47,565 bases of DNA from an uncultured Eubacteriales bacterium (GTDB lineage Bacteria; Bacillota; Clostridia; Oscillospirales; Acutalibacteraceae), in assembly GCA_949299505.1 (NCBI GenBank), contig CASGAS010000008.1:1-47565 (forward strand), in the 5' to 3' direction. Below are positions 25,112-33,149 of this stretch, piece after piece. A program made the position numbers and the translations under genes. How positions within the stretch are numbered: the stretch's first letter is position 1; the number at the start of each line of letters is the position of its first letter. A model generated the notes under the pieces. That model did no database searches, was not told where the DNA came from, and was given only the letters and a program-made list of their open reading frames with translations.

Positions 25112-26965
25112 ATGGAACACGCCTTTCTGTTTCCCGCCGTGCGGCATTTTGCCGAACGCGACGGCGTCTTTCTGCTTCCGGCTGGCTGCACGGTGTCCGC
25201 CGAGCCGGAATTTCTGCCCGCCGTGCAGACGGCGCTCTCCTTGTTCCCGGCGTTTCCGGCCGGGACGGGCGCGGACGGGTGCGTGACGGTGCGGCGCGAC
25301 GCTGCGCTCGAAAAAGAGGGGTACACCCTCACGGTGCGCCCCGACGGCGTGACGCTGGCGGCGTCCTCCGCCTGCGGCGCGTTTTACGCGGCAATCACCT
25401 TTTGCCAGCTTGCCGGCGGCGGGCGGGAAATCCCCTGCTGCGACATCGCGGACGCGCCGGGGCTTCGGCTGCGCGGCGTGCTGCTTGACGTAAGCCGCGG
25501 CAAGGTCCCGACGCTTCAGACACTTTGCGAGACGGTCGACCTGCTTGCGCGCTGCAAGCTCAACCACCTGGAGCTGTATATCGAGGGCCTCTCCTTTGCC
25601 TACCCGTCGTTCGGCGCGCTGTGGGCGGACGAGACCCCGCTGACGCCCGCCGAGGTGCGGACGCTCGACGCCTACTGCCGCGCGCGCTTTGTGGACCTTG
25701 TCCCCTGCCAGAACGGCCTGGGGCACATGGGGCGGTGGCTTGCGGAGCCGGCGCTGCGCCCGCTTGCGGAATGCCCGGACGGCTTTTCCGTTTACGGCCA
25801 CAGCTTCCCGCCGACGACGCTCGACCCCGAGGACCCGGAAAGCCTTGCGTTTGTTGACCGGCTTTTCGGCGAGCTGCTGCCGAATTTCGGAAGCGGGCTT
25901 GTCAACGCGTGCTTAGACGAGCCGTTTGAGCTGTGCTTCGGCAAAAACCGCGGCGGCGACCGGGCAGCGCTTTATACGGCGTACGCCAACCGCCTGCACG
26001 CCCGGCTGCAAAACAGGGGCCTGCGCATGGCGATGTGGGATGACGTCGCCGTTTCTTCAAACGAGGCGCTGCAAACGCTCGACGAGGACATTTTGCTTTT
26101 GGACTGGGGCTATGAGCGCGAACACCCGTTTTCCGAACGCGCCCGGCGGCTTTCCGAAGCCGGACGGCCGTTTTGCGTGTGCCCGGGGACGAACAGCTGG
26201 CTTTCGTTTACCGGCATGACCGACAACATGTTCGCCTGCGCCGCTTCTGCGGCCGACGCCGCCTATCGGTACAAGGCCGAGGGGCTTTTGATGACCGACT
26301 GGGGCGACAGCGGGCATTTGCAGTACCTGCCCGTGTCCTACCCCGGCTTTCTTGCCGGGGCGGCGTACGCCTGGAACCCGCGCGGCGCGGCGCCCTCCGA
26401 GGTTGCCGAGGCGCTCGACCGGCTTGTATTTTGCGACAGCGCCGGCGTCATGGGGCGCGCGCTGCTTGCGGCCGGCACCTACGACCGGAAAGAGGAATTC
26501 CGCCTGCCGTGCCGGACGCTCGCCTCGACGGTGCTCACCACGGGGCTTGTCCCGCGAGAACGGTATCTTGCGACGGTGGAGCTGCTGGTAAAAAGCCAGT
26601 CGTTTTTCTCGAAAGAGGCGTTTGTCGCCGACTACCTGCGCAGCTACGAGCAGCAAAAGGCGCCCGACTTTGCGGCGGTGCTTGCGGTTTTAGAAGAAGC
26701 GGACGAAGCGCTTTCGGCCGCGCGGCCGCAGACGGCCGAGGGAAAGACGGCGCTTGCCGAGGTGCGCAACGGCATTTTGATGGCCGCGTGCATGACAAAG
26801 ACCCGCGCATGGATGCTTTCTGGGACGCGCCCGGCAGACCTTGCAAAAGAACTCGGACGCTGCATACGGCAGCACCGGAAGCTCTGGCACGCGCGCAACA
26901 AGGCCCACGGCTGCGAAGAAGGGCTGCGGCCGCTGCTGGATATTGAAAAAGGGGCAAAGCAATGA
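25112..26965 (+). CDS. Glycoside hydrolase family 20-type beta-hexosaminidase
   Basis: A 617-residue protein with the GH20 plan: an N-terminal alpha/beta domain ending near residue 115 (GYTLTVRPDGVTL, AFYAAITF), then a TIM barrel that opens with LRLRGVLLDVSRGKVPTL. The Asp-Glu pair expected of GH20 catalysis can be read at residues 269-270 in NACLDEPFELCFGK. Later blocks LLMTDWGDSGHLQYLP and AYAWNP resemble the substrate pocket. No export signal is seen. GH20 enzymes remove terminal N-acetylhexosamines; a few act on other beta-linked sugars, so the substrate here, next to a GH39, is open. Its last 4 bp overlap the transporter start. Confidence 0.85.
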   Translation: MEHAFLFPAVRHFAERDGVFLLPAGCTVSAEPEFLPAVQTALSLFPAFPAGTGADGCVTVRRDAALEKEGYTLTVRPDGVTLAASSACGAFYAAITFCQLAGGGREIPCCDIADAPGLRLRGVLLDVSRGKVPTLQTLCETVDLLARCKLNHLELYIEGLSFAYPSFGALWADETPLTPAEVRTLDAYCRARFVDLVPCQNGLGHMGRWLAEPALRPLAECPDGFSVYGHSFPPTTLDPEDPESLAFVDRLFGELLPNFGSGLVNACLDEPFELCFGKNRGGDRAALYTAYANRLHARLQNRGLRMAMWDDVAVSSNEALQTLDEDILLLDWGYEREHPFSERARRLSEAGRPFCVCPGTNSWLSFTGMTDNMFACAASAADAAYRYKAEGLLMTDWGDSGHLQYLPVSYPGFLAGAAYAWNPRGAAPSEVAEALDRLVFCDSAGVMGRALLAAGTYDRKEEFRLPCRTLASTVLTTGLVPRERYLATVELLVKSQSFFSKEAFVADYLRSYEQQKAPDFAAVLAVLEEADEALSAARPQTAEGKTALAEVRNGILMAACMTKTRAWMLSGTRPADLAKELGRCIRQHRKLWHARNKAHGCEEGLRPLLDIEKGAKQ

Positions 26966-28350
26966 AAGAGACGACTTTGAAAAATCCGAATCAGACCCGT
27001 GTTTCTGAGCGCATCGCCTACGGGGTGTTCTTTCTCGGGCAGGGCTTCATCTACAGCATGATTTCGCGCTATTTGATGATTTACCTGACGGATTACGTCC
27101 ACATTTCGACCGCCATTGTCACGGTGCTTTTGACCGCAAGCAAATTCTGGGACGCGGTCAACGACACGCTGTTCGGCGTGGTCGTCGACAAGGTCCGCTT
27201 CAAAAGCGGCAACCGCTTCCGGCCGTGGCTCAACCTCTCGACGCTCATTCTGCCCGTCGGGACCATTTTGCTGTTCGCCGTTCCCGGCGACGCGGCGCAG
27301 GGCGTCAAGGCGACCTGGGCGGTGGCGGCCTACCTCATCTGGGACCTGTTGTACACCATGTGCGACGTGCCGATTTTCTCGCTGGTCACGACCATGACCA
27401 ACAACATCCGCGAACGCGGCAACATTTATACCATCGCCGGTATCGGCGGGGCGATTGCCACGGCGCTGACGTCGCTTTTTTTGGTGCAGATTTTCGACCG
27501 CGTCGGCTTTTTGTACACGGCCATTACCGTCAGCGCGCTCGGGCTTTTGTTCATGCGGCCGATTGTGCATCTTGCAAAGGAGCGGCACCGCCCGACCGCA
27601 AAGGAGCGCGAGCAGAACGCGACGCTGCGCGACATGTGGGTATACGTCAAGGGCAACAAGTACCTGCGCTACTTCATTGTGTACCGCCTGATTTCCGGCA
27701 GCACCTTCATTTCCGTGCTGACCTATTTCACAAAGCACTGCCTGCATGACATCCGCTTTGAAACGACCATTATGCTCGTCGCCATTCCGTTTTCGGCGGT
27801 GCTGTATCTGTGCGCGCCGCTTTTGATGAAGCGCTTTAACAAAATCAGCATCTACCGCGTGTGCATGGTGCTGGTCATCCTTTCCTACGGGACGCTGTAT
27901 TTTGTCGGCTACGAAAACAAGTGGCTGATGGTCGCGCTGCTGGTCTGCGCGCTGGACGCCGCCATTATCCCGAGCATTTTGATGAGCGCCATCCCCGCGG
28001 ACTGCGTCGAGTACGGCTGCTACAAGACCGGCATACGCAAAGAGGGCATCACCTTCGCCATGCAGTCGTTCACCAACAAATTCTGCTCGTCGGTCGCCAC
28101 GGCGCTTGCGGGCGTCCTCTTGATGCTCATCGGCTATGACAGCGAGTCGGGCGCGATGATGAACGAGGCGCAGCAGGCGGGCCTGTTCGCGGGCATGTGC
28201 TGGTTCCCCATCGTCGGCCAGCTTTTGGGGCTGCCGCTGTTGTTCAAATACAAGCTGCGCGACCGGGACGTGCAGATTATGGCCGACGTAAACGAAGGCA
28301 AGCTCCCGCGCGAGGAGGCCGAGCGCCTGTTCGCCGGGCGGTACGACTGA
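26962..28350 (+). CDS. GPH-family glycoside:cation symporter
   Basis: A 462-residue, twelve-segment transporter of the glycoside-pentoside-hexuronide family, related to MelB and XynB/XylP-type carriers. Landmarks include ISRYLMIYLTDYV in segment 1, the Asp in NDTLFGVVVDKVR after segment 2 and the loop-8/10 region with ADCVEYGCYKTG. These proteins import oligosaccharides or glycosides with H+ or Na+. The ATG overlaps the GH20 stop (ATGA), so translation is coupled. It is the presumed uptake system for the substrates of the two glycosidases. Confidence 0.92.
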   Translation: MKETTLKNPNQTRVSERIAYGVFFLGQGFIYSMISRYLMIYLTDYVHISTAIVTVLLTASKFWDAVNDTLFGVVVDKVRFKSGNRFRPWLNLSTLILPVGTILLFAVPGDAAQGVKATWAVAAYLIWDLLYTMCDVPIFSLVTTMTNNIRERGNIYTIAGIGGAIATALTSLFLVQIFDRVGFLYTAITVSALGLLFMRPIVHLAKERHRPTAKEREQNATLRDMWVYVKGNKYLRYFIVYRLISGSTFISVLTYFTKHCLHDIRFETTIMLVAIPFSAVLYLCAPLLMKRFNKISIYRVCMVLVILSYGTLYFVGYENKWLMVALLVCALDAAIIPSILMSAIPADCVEYGCYKTGIRKEGITFAMQSFTNKFCSSVATALAGVLLMLIGYDSESGAMMNEAQQAGLFAGMCWFPIVGQLLGLPLLFKYKLRDRDVQIMADVNEGKLPREEAERLFAGRYD

Positions 28351-28363
28351 GGAGGGAAACGCC

Positions 28364-29377
28364 ATGACGGGCTTTGCAATCGGCTGCCTGGTCGCCGCCG
28401 GCGCGCTGCTTTTGGCGGGAGCCGGCTATATCGTCTACTTTTTCTGTTCGCCGATGCCGGTGGTCAAACGACTGCGCCGAGGGCCTTCCGAAGAGCCGGT
28501 CGAGCTGCCCGGCGACGCGGCGGCGCTTCTGGCGCGCGTGACGGTGCAAAGAGACCTTGTCTACCCGTCCGACTACGGCAAAAATACGCTCGATTTGTAT
28601 CTGCCGAAGGACGTAATAAGCGCGCCGCTTGTTTTGTGGGTGCACGGCGGGGCGTTTGTGGCGGGCGACAAAAACGGCGTGAAAAACTGGGGCGTAACGC
28701 TTGCGGCGAACGGCTACGCCGTTGCGGCGATGAACTACGAATGGGCGCCCGAAGCGCCGTATCCCGCGCCGCTTTTCCAAATTGCCGACGCGCTTTGCTT
28801 TTTGCAGAAGCATGCCGCCGCCGGCGCGCCGCTCGACATGGCGCGGCTTGCATTTGCCGGGGATTCCGCCGGGGCGCACATGGCCGCGCAGGCCGTTTTG
28901 CTTGCGACGAACCCGGCGTTTTCCGAACGGCTCGGCATTGCGCTGCCCATTGCGAAAAACGCGCTGCGGTGCGCGCTGCTGTACTGCGGGCCGTATGACC
29001 TAGAGCGGATGTTCGGCATCCAAAACCGCGTGCTGCGCCTGTTCATCAGCCGCATCGGCTGGAGCTATTTCGGGCGCCGCGACTGGAAAAACGCCCCGCT
29101 GCTCGACACGGTCACCGTTCCGCGCTTTGTGACGCGCGACTATGTCCCGACCTACATCACCGACGGCAACACGTTTTCGTTTGAAAGCCACGGCCGCGCG
29201 CTCGGCGCGCGCCTGCGGGAGGTCGGGGTCAAAACGGCCGAACGGTATTTTGACAAGACGCAGTACGGCGAGGTTATGCATGAATACCCGATGCGCCTGC
29301 ATGAGAAAAACGCGCAGGACTGCCTTGCGGACACCCTGCAATTTTTGGCGGAAGCCATGGGGGAGGCGCGCACATGA
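28364..29377 (+). CDS. Alpha/beta-hydrolase (HSL-type esterase), membrane-anchored
   Basis: A 337-residue hydrolase of the hormone-sensitive-lipase type. An N-terminal hydrophobic segment at residues 4-25 (IGCLVAAGALLLAGAGYIVY) anchors it to the membrane. The oxyanion-hole motif HGGAF lies near residue 93 and the nucleophile elbow GDSAGAH puts the catalytic Ser at residue 168; a Asp in the TDGN segment and a late His in VMHEYPM could complete the triad. In this operon it probably removes acyl groups from glycans. It lies 13 bp after the transporter and overlaps the next gene by 4 bp. Confidence 0.85.
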   Translation: MTGFAIGCLVAAGALLLAGAGYIVYFFCSPMPVVKRLRRGPSEEPVELPGDAAALLARVTVQRDLVYPSDYGKNTLDLYLPKDVISAPLVLWVHGGAFVAGDKNGVKNWGVTLAANGYAVAAMNYEWAPEAPYPAPLFQIADALCFLQKHAAAGAPLDMARLAFAGDSAGAHMAAQAVLLATNPAFSERLGIALPIAKNALRCALLYCGPYDLERMFGIQNRVLRLFISRIGWSYFGRRDWKNAPLLDTVTVPRFVTRDYVPTYITDGNTFSFESHGRALGARLREVGVKTAERYFDKTQYGEVMHEYPMRLHEKNAQDCLADTLQFLAEAMGEART

Positions 29378-30114
29378 GCGCGGCACAGAAATGGAAATAT
29401 GCGCTGCTCGGCGCGGCGCTGCCCACGGTGGCGGTCGGCGTGCTGCTGGCGTGCGCGGGGGTTGTCGTGCGCTTTGTGTCGGGGATGGGTCCCCGGGACA
29501 TTGCCCGCAAAACCGAAAATTATGCGGCGCTTTGCGAAGAAGCGCCCGAGGATTCGACGGTCTTTTTCGGGGACTCCATTACAGAGCTTTGTCCGGTCGA
29601 AGAGCTGTACGCGGATTTCAGCCGTGAGACGGGCTCGCCGATTTTGAACCGCGGCATCAGCGCCGAAACGACCGACAATATGCTTGCCCGCGCGCGGGAA
29701 ACCGTCGCGCTGCTTTACCCGCGCAATGTGGTGCTGCTCATGGGCACCAACGACCTAAACCAGGGGAAGACCCCGGACGAAATTGCCGAAAACGTCCGGC
29801 AGATTATCCGGGTGCTCCGCGCGGAAAGCCCGCGGACGAACGTCGTGCTTGAGGCGGTCTACCCGACGGCGGCCAAACGCGAATCGGCGTACGAAAATTA
29901 CCAGCTGCGCGGGCGGGACAACACGGCCATACGCGCGCTTAACGCGCGGCTTGCCGCCGTCGCCGAAGCGGAGGGCGTACGGTTTCTGGATCTGACCGCG
30001 CTGCTTGCCGACGAGCACGGGAATTTGCGCGGCGACTACACCTACGACGGCCTGCACCCGAATATGGCGGGCTGCTTTGCCGTGCGCGACGCGGTTGCGG
30101 CTGCGCTGCGGTAA
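29374..30114 (+). CDS. SGNH/GDSL esterase, membrane-anchored
   Basis: A 246-residue SGNH hydrolase. Block I, FFGDSITEL, has the nucleophilic Ser at residue 68; block II Gly is in NRGISAET, block III is LMGTNDLNQG, and block V, YDGLHPNMAG, holds the catalytic Asp and His. A hydrophobic N-terminal segment (residues 12-33) anchors or exports it. Enzymes of this kind often deacetylate polysaccharides. It is the last gene of the glycan operon, coupled to the preceding esterase by an ATGA overlap and followed by a strong terminator. Confidence 0.88.
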   Translation: MSAAQKWKYALLGAALPTVAVGVLLACAGVVVRFVSGMGPRDIARKTENYAALCEEAPEDSTVFFGDSITELCPVEELYADFSRETGSPILNRGISAETTDNMLARARETVALLYPRNVVLLMGTNDLNQGKTPDEIAENVRQIIRVLRAESPRTNVVLEAVYPTAAKRESAYENYQLRGRDNTAIRALNARLAAVAEAEGVRFLDLTALLADEHGNLRGDYTYDGLHPNMAGCFAVRDAVAAALR

Positions 30115-30128
30115 GCGGAAAAACAGGA

Positions 30129-30164
30129 CAGGGCCGGCTGCATTTTGGCAGCCGGCCCTGTTTT
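30129..30164. terminator. Strong bidirectional terminator
   Basis: Perfect 13-base arms CAGGGCCGGCTGC (30129-30141) and their complement (30148-30160) are followed by TTTT and, on the other strand, by TTTT as well. It separates the glycan operon from the convergent sigma-factor operon. Confidence 0.9.
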
Positions 30165-30187
30165 CCGTTGTTTGTATCGGGCTTTGC

Positions 30188-30388
30188 TTACGCGATTTTC
30201 TGAAACTGCTTGTCGACCTTGCGGAACAGGCGTTCCAGGATTTTTCCGCTGTCCTTGGCCACAAACAGCACCGAAACACCGCTTTGCGCGCGCCGAAGAC
30301 GCGCGCGCACCCGGTCCTTTACCCGGGCGCTCGGGCGGTACGCGGCCAGCGCGTCTTGCAGCGCGCGGTCCAAATCAGGTGCGGTCAT
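30188..30388 (-). CDS. Small protein coupled to ECF sigma factor
   Basis: A 66-residue, basic, helical protein with no membrane segment (it opens MTAPDLDRALQDAL and continues with a R-K-D-R-V-R-A-R-L-R-R helix). An AGGAGG lies 9 bases before the ATG at 30388, and the start overlaps the sigma-factor stop by 14 bp, so translation is coupled. I do not recognise a family. Its place downstream of an ECF sigma gene is where anti-sigma factors are often encoded, but it lacks the membrane helix and zinc motif of common ones, so a regulatory role is only suggested. Confidence 0.72.
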   Translation of the reverse strand: MTAPDLDRALQDALAAYRPSARVKDRVRARLRRAQSGVSVLFVAKDSGKILERLFRKVDKQFQKIA

Positions 30389-30878
30389 ACGGTGTCTCCT
30401 CCTTGTCAAGCTGTTGTGCGAAATGTGCTTTTGCCTTTTGCAGCCGGGTGCGCGCCGCCGAAGCGCTCACGCCGAGCGCCGCGCCCATCTCCTCGCTGCG
30501 AAAGCCGAAGGCCTTGAGCGCCAAAAGCTCGCGCTCGTCCCGCGGGAGTGCGGAAAACGCCTGCTGTACCGCGAGCCGCGCCGGGTCGTCGGGACGGCTT
30601 TCGTCGGGCAGCGTTTCATCGAGCGGCTGCGTAAGGCGCGTCTGATAGGCTTTGCGCAGATAGTCGTTTTTCAGGTTCACCGCGCAGCGGAACACCCATG
30701 CGCGCCAGTTGTCGGGCGGCTTTTCGTCGTCAATCGCACGCCACACGCGCAAAAACGCCTCCTGGCAGAGGTCCTCGGCCTCCTGCGGGCCAAAGCAGAG
30801 ATTAAAGTAGGCGAACACGTCCGAAAACAGCGCGTCATAGACGGCATCGAACGCCTCCGCCTTCTGCTGCGCGTTCAT
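30375..30878 (-). CDS. ECF-type RNA polymerase sigma factor
   Basis: A 167-residue sigma-70 family protein with only regions 2 and 4, as in ECF sigma factors. Region 2 is seen in DVFAYFNLCFGPQEAEDLCQ followed by WRAWVFRCAVNLKNDYLR, and region 4 in FSALPRDERELLALKAFG with the helix-turn-helix SSEEMGAAL-type segment (FRSEEMGAALGVSASAARTRL). It starts within the stop of the solenoid gene (ATGA overlap) and ends inside the small downstream gene. No transmembrane anti-sigma factor lies next to it, so how it is held inactive is not evident. Confidence 0.92.
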   Translation of the reverse strand: MNAQQKAEAFDAVYDALFSDVFAYFNLCFGPQEAEDLCQEAFLRVWRAIDDEKPPDNWRAWVFRCAVNLKNDYLRKAYQTRLTQPLDETLPDESRPDDPARLAVQQAFSALPRDERELLALKAFGFRSEEMGAALGVSASAARTRLQKAKAHFAQQLDKEETPYDRT

Positions 30879-31744
30879 CGCTTCCGGATTTTCGCGACAT
30901 TGTGGGCCAAAAGCTGCGCCGCGTCAAACGTCTCCTTTGTCGCGCGAAGGTACGCGACGTCCGCTATCAGGCAGACCTTTTGCAGGAGCGTTTCGGCGGT
31001 CACGTCTTTTTCGATATAGAGCTTGGCGATGTTCATCAGCGCAAGCTTGCCGGGCACGGCGGCCAAAAGCCCCTCGGACAGGCGAAATTCGGCCATGTCT
31101 TTTTTGAACAGAAGGTCGCTGCTGATGTCGGCGTACAAAACGGCGTCCGCGCTTAAGGTCAGCGCGCTTTTCTGCACGCTCGGGTGCGCGACCACCAGGT
31201 CGGCGGTCACCTCGCCGCGCGCCGTGGGCGGGACCGCGGGCACAAAGACGTGCCGCCCGTAGTAGCAGTTGTCCGTGTCGGATGCGAATCGTTCGGCGGG
31301 CAGCACCGCCGGGTCCGGCAGAAATTCGGCGTTGGAAAAATCGAGCGTTTTGACGGTGCCGTTGACGGCCAAAAAGTTGACGTTCCCGGCGCTGCGCTTG
31401 TCGCAGACGGCGGCGCCGTTGACAATCAGCGACAGCCGCTTGCTTTCGGGCAGCGGCAGAATGGTCACGGTGCCGTTGACAACGCCGATGCTGTCTCCGT
31501 CGGGGAGGTGGTCGGCGGTCAGCGTCGTGTTGCCGTTAAAGGTGAGCAGCTCGGTGTCCGCGTCTGCGTAAACGGTGGACGCGACGTTTTTCATTTTGAT
31601 TTTTGCAAGCGCCAGGCGGGTCTGCTCGTCGCAGCCTTTCGGCAAAATCACCAGCGCCGCGTTGTGCACCGCCTCGACCGACGCGGCGGCTTCGGGCGTG
31701 TTGTAGCTGCGCAAATCGCAGATCGCCACGTTTTGGAACTTCAT
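30875..31744 (-). CDS. Beta-solenoid-like protein upstream of ECF sigma gene
   Basis: I do not recognise a named family. The 289-residue protein opens with AVHNAALVILPKGCD and then shows a run of short repeated strands with Asn/Gly turns (LLTFNGNTTLTADHL, IGVVNGTVTILPLP, LIVNGAAVC, FLAVNGTVKTLDFS), a rhythm typical of beta-solenoids such as bactofilin-like polymer-forming proteins. The C-terminal third is helical. There is no signal peptide or membrane segment. The ATG follows AAAGGGG and the stop overlaps the sigma-factor start by 4 bp, so the solenoid protein and sigma factor should be made in step. Confidence 0.78.
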   Translation of the reverse strand: MKFQNVAICDLRSYNTPEAAASVEAVHNAALVILPKGCDEQTRLALAKIKMKNVASTVYADADTELLTFNGNTTLTADHLPDGDSIGVVNGTVTILPLPESKRLSLIVNGAAVCDKRSAGNVNFLAVNGTVKTLDFSNAEFLPDPAVLPAERFASDTDNCYYGRHVFVPAVPPTARGEVTADLVVAHPSVQKSALTLSADAVLYADISSDLLFKKDMAEFRLSEGLLAAVPGKLALMNIAKLYIEKDVTAETLLQKVCLIADVAYLRATKETFDAAQLLAHNVAKIRKR

Positions 31745-31841
31745 CGCTATCCCCTTTCCGGCCCAAAAAGCCGGTTCATCCGTATTGTAAGACGCGCAAA
31801 AGCCGGAAATTGTCCGCGCTATGAAGGTCAGATGCTAACAT

Positions 31842-32324
31842 CTATTTATGGTATTTCCCTCCGGCCTCGATTTGAAAGGCGCGGTAGAGCTGCTCCAAAA
31901 GCATCACGCGCGCAAGCCGGTGCGGAAAGGTCATTTCCGACATTGAAAGCCGGAAGTCCGCCCGCCGCTTGACTTCCTCGGACAGCCCGTAAGAGCTGCC
32001 AAGCACAAAAACAAGCTCGCTTTTCCCGTCCAGCGCCAGCGCAGACAGTTTTTGACTAAACGCTTCGCTCGAGAGCCTTTTCCCCTCGATGCACATGGCG
32101 AACACAAAGGCGCTTTTCGGGATGCGCGCCAAAATCTGCTCTCCCTCGCGCTCGAGGCTTTTCGCAATCTGCGCGCCGGACGGGTTTTCCGGGAGCTTTT
32201 CGGCGGGCAGCTCGACGGCGTGCAGCCGGCAATAGGCCGCCAGCCGCTTTTCGTATTCGGCGCAGAATTCGCGCACATAGCTTTCGCGGCATTTGCCGAC
32301 GCATATAACCGTTACCGTGCGCAC
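31842..32324 (-). CDS. rlmH: 23S rRNA (pseudouridine1915-N3)-methyltransferase
   Basis: A 160-residue SPOUT methyltransferase that modifies pseudouridine 1915 in helix 69 of 23S rRNA. The family signature is complete: VTVICVGKCRE at the N-terminus, LDGKSELVFVLGSSYGL (SAM-binding knot), LSMSEMTFPHRLARVMLLEQLYRA, and the invariant C-terminal GGKYHK. It overlaps the 3' end of the MBL-fold gene upstream by 13 bp; rlmH also lies near the walJ/yycJ gene in Bacillus and Staphylococcus. Confidence 0.96.
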   Translation of the reverse strand: MRTVTVICVGKCRESYVREFCAEYEKRLAAYCRLHAVELPAEKLPENPSGAQIAKSLEREGEQILARIPKSAFVFAMCIEGKRLSSEAFSQKLSALALDGKSELVFVLGSSYGLSEEVKRRADFRLSMSEMTFPHRLARVMLLEQLYRAFQIEAGGKYHK

Positions 32325-33115
32325 AGCCGCACCGCCTTCCCCGCCCAGACGGGGCTTGCCACCGTCAGCGTGAAATCCCCGTCGCGCACCGCGCCGGCCG
32401 CCTCCAGCGCGTCCGCCGTAACGCGGTCGGCCAAAAACGGCAGGTTGTTCTGCTCGCTTAAATGCCCCAGGAAAAGACGGCGCGTGCCGGTCCCGACAAG
32501 CCGGACGGCTTCTTCAGCGCAGGCCTCGTTGCACAAGTGGCCGTGCGCGCCCAAAATGCGCTGCTTTAGGGGGTAGGGGTACTGCGGGTTGTTTTGGAGC
32601 ATCCCAACGTCGTGGTTCGATTCAAGCAGCACGGTCTCGCAGCCCGTCAGCGCGGCGCGGACCGTGTCGGTCAGCTCGCCGAGGTCTGTTGCAACGGCGA
32701 TGCGCGCCCCGCTTTCGTCTGTAAAGACATAGCCGCAGCTCTCCCGCGCGTCGTGGGAGGTGCGAAAAGCCGCCGCAAACAGCGTGCCGCAGTCCACACC
32801 GTCCGGCCCTAAGGCATAGGCGTCGAATTTCCCGTCCAAAATGCGCTGGTCGTCGAGCGCCTCCAGCGTCCCCGCGGTGGCGTAGACCGGCGTGTGGTAT
32901 TTGGAGGCGAAGACCCGCAGCCCCCGCACATGGTCGCTGTGCTCATGCGTGACAAGCACGGCCCGCAGGCTGTCGGGCGCAACGCCGATGTTGTGCAGCG
33001 CGGCCTCCAGCTGCCTGCAGGACCGGCCGGCGTCCACCAGAACGCCGCCGCCCTCGGCGCCGATATAAACGGCGTTGCCTTTGCTGGAGGAGAACAGGGG
33101 GCAAAAGGATGTCAT
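32312..33115 (-). CDS. MBL-fold hydrolase, WalJ/YycJ type
   Basis: A 267-residue metallo-beta-lactamase-fold protein related to YycJ/WalJ, an exonuclease-like protein linked to DNA repair and the WalRK locus in Firmicutes. The metal motif reads VTHEHSDHVRG near residue 55, with a later LESNHD and a GAHGHLCNE segment giving further ligands. The start at 33115 has GGAG about 13 bases upstream, a loose fit. The walRKHI genes are not in the window, so only the walJ-rlmH part of the usual neighbourhood is kept. Confidence 0.87.
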   Translation of the reverse strand: MTSFCPLFSSSKGNAVYIGAEGGGVLVDAGRSCRQLEAALHNIGVAPDSLRAVLVTHEHSDHVRGLRVFASKYHTPVYATAGTLEALDDQRILDGKFDAYALGPDGVDCGTLFAAAFRTSHDARESCGYVFTDESGARIAVATDLGELTDTVRAALTGCETVLLESNHDVGMLQNNPQYPYPLKQRILGAHGHLCNEACAEEAVRLVGTGTRRLFLGHLSEQNNLPFLADRVTADALEAAGAVRDGDFTLTVASPVWAGKAVRLCAR

Positions 33116-33149
33116 AGGAAATTCGCTCCAAAACCGTAGTAGTTAAAAA

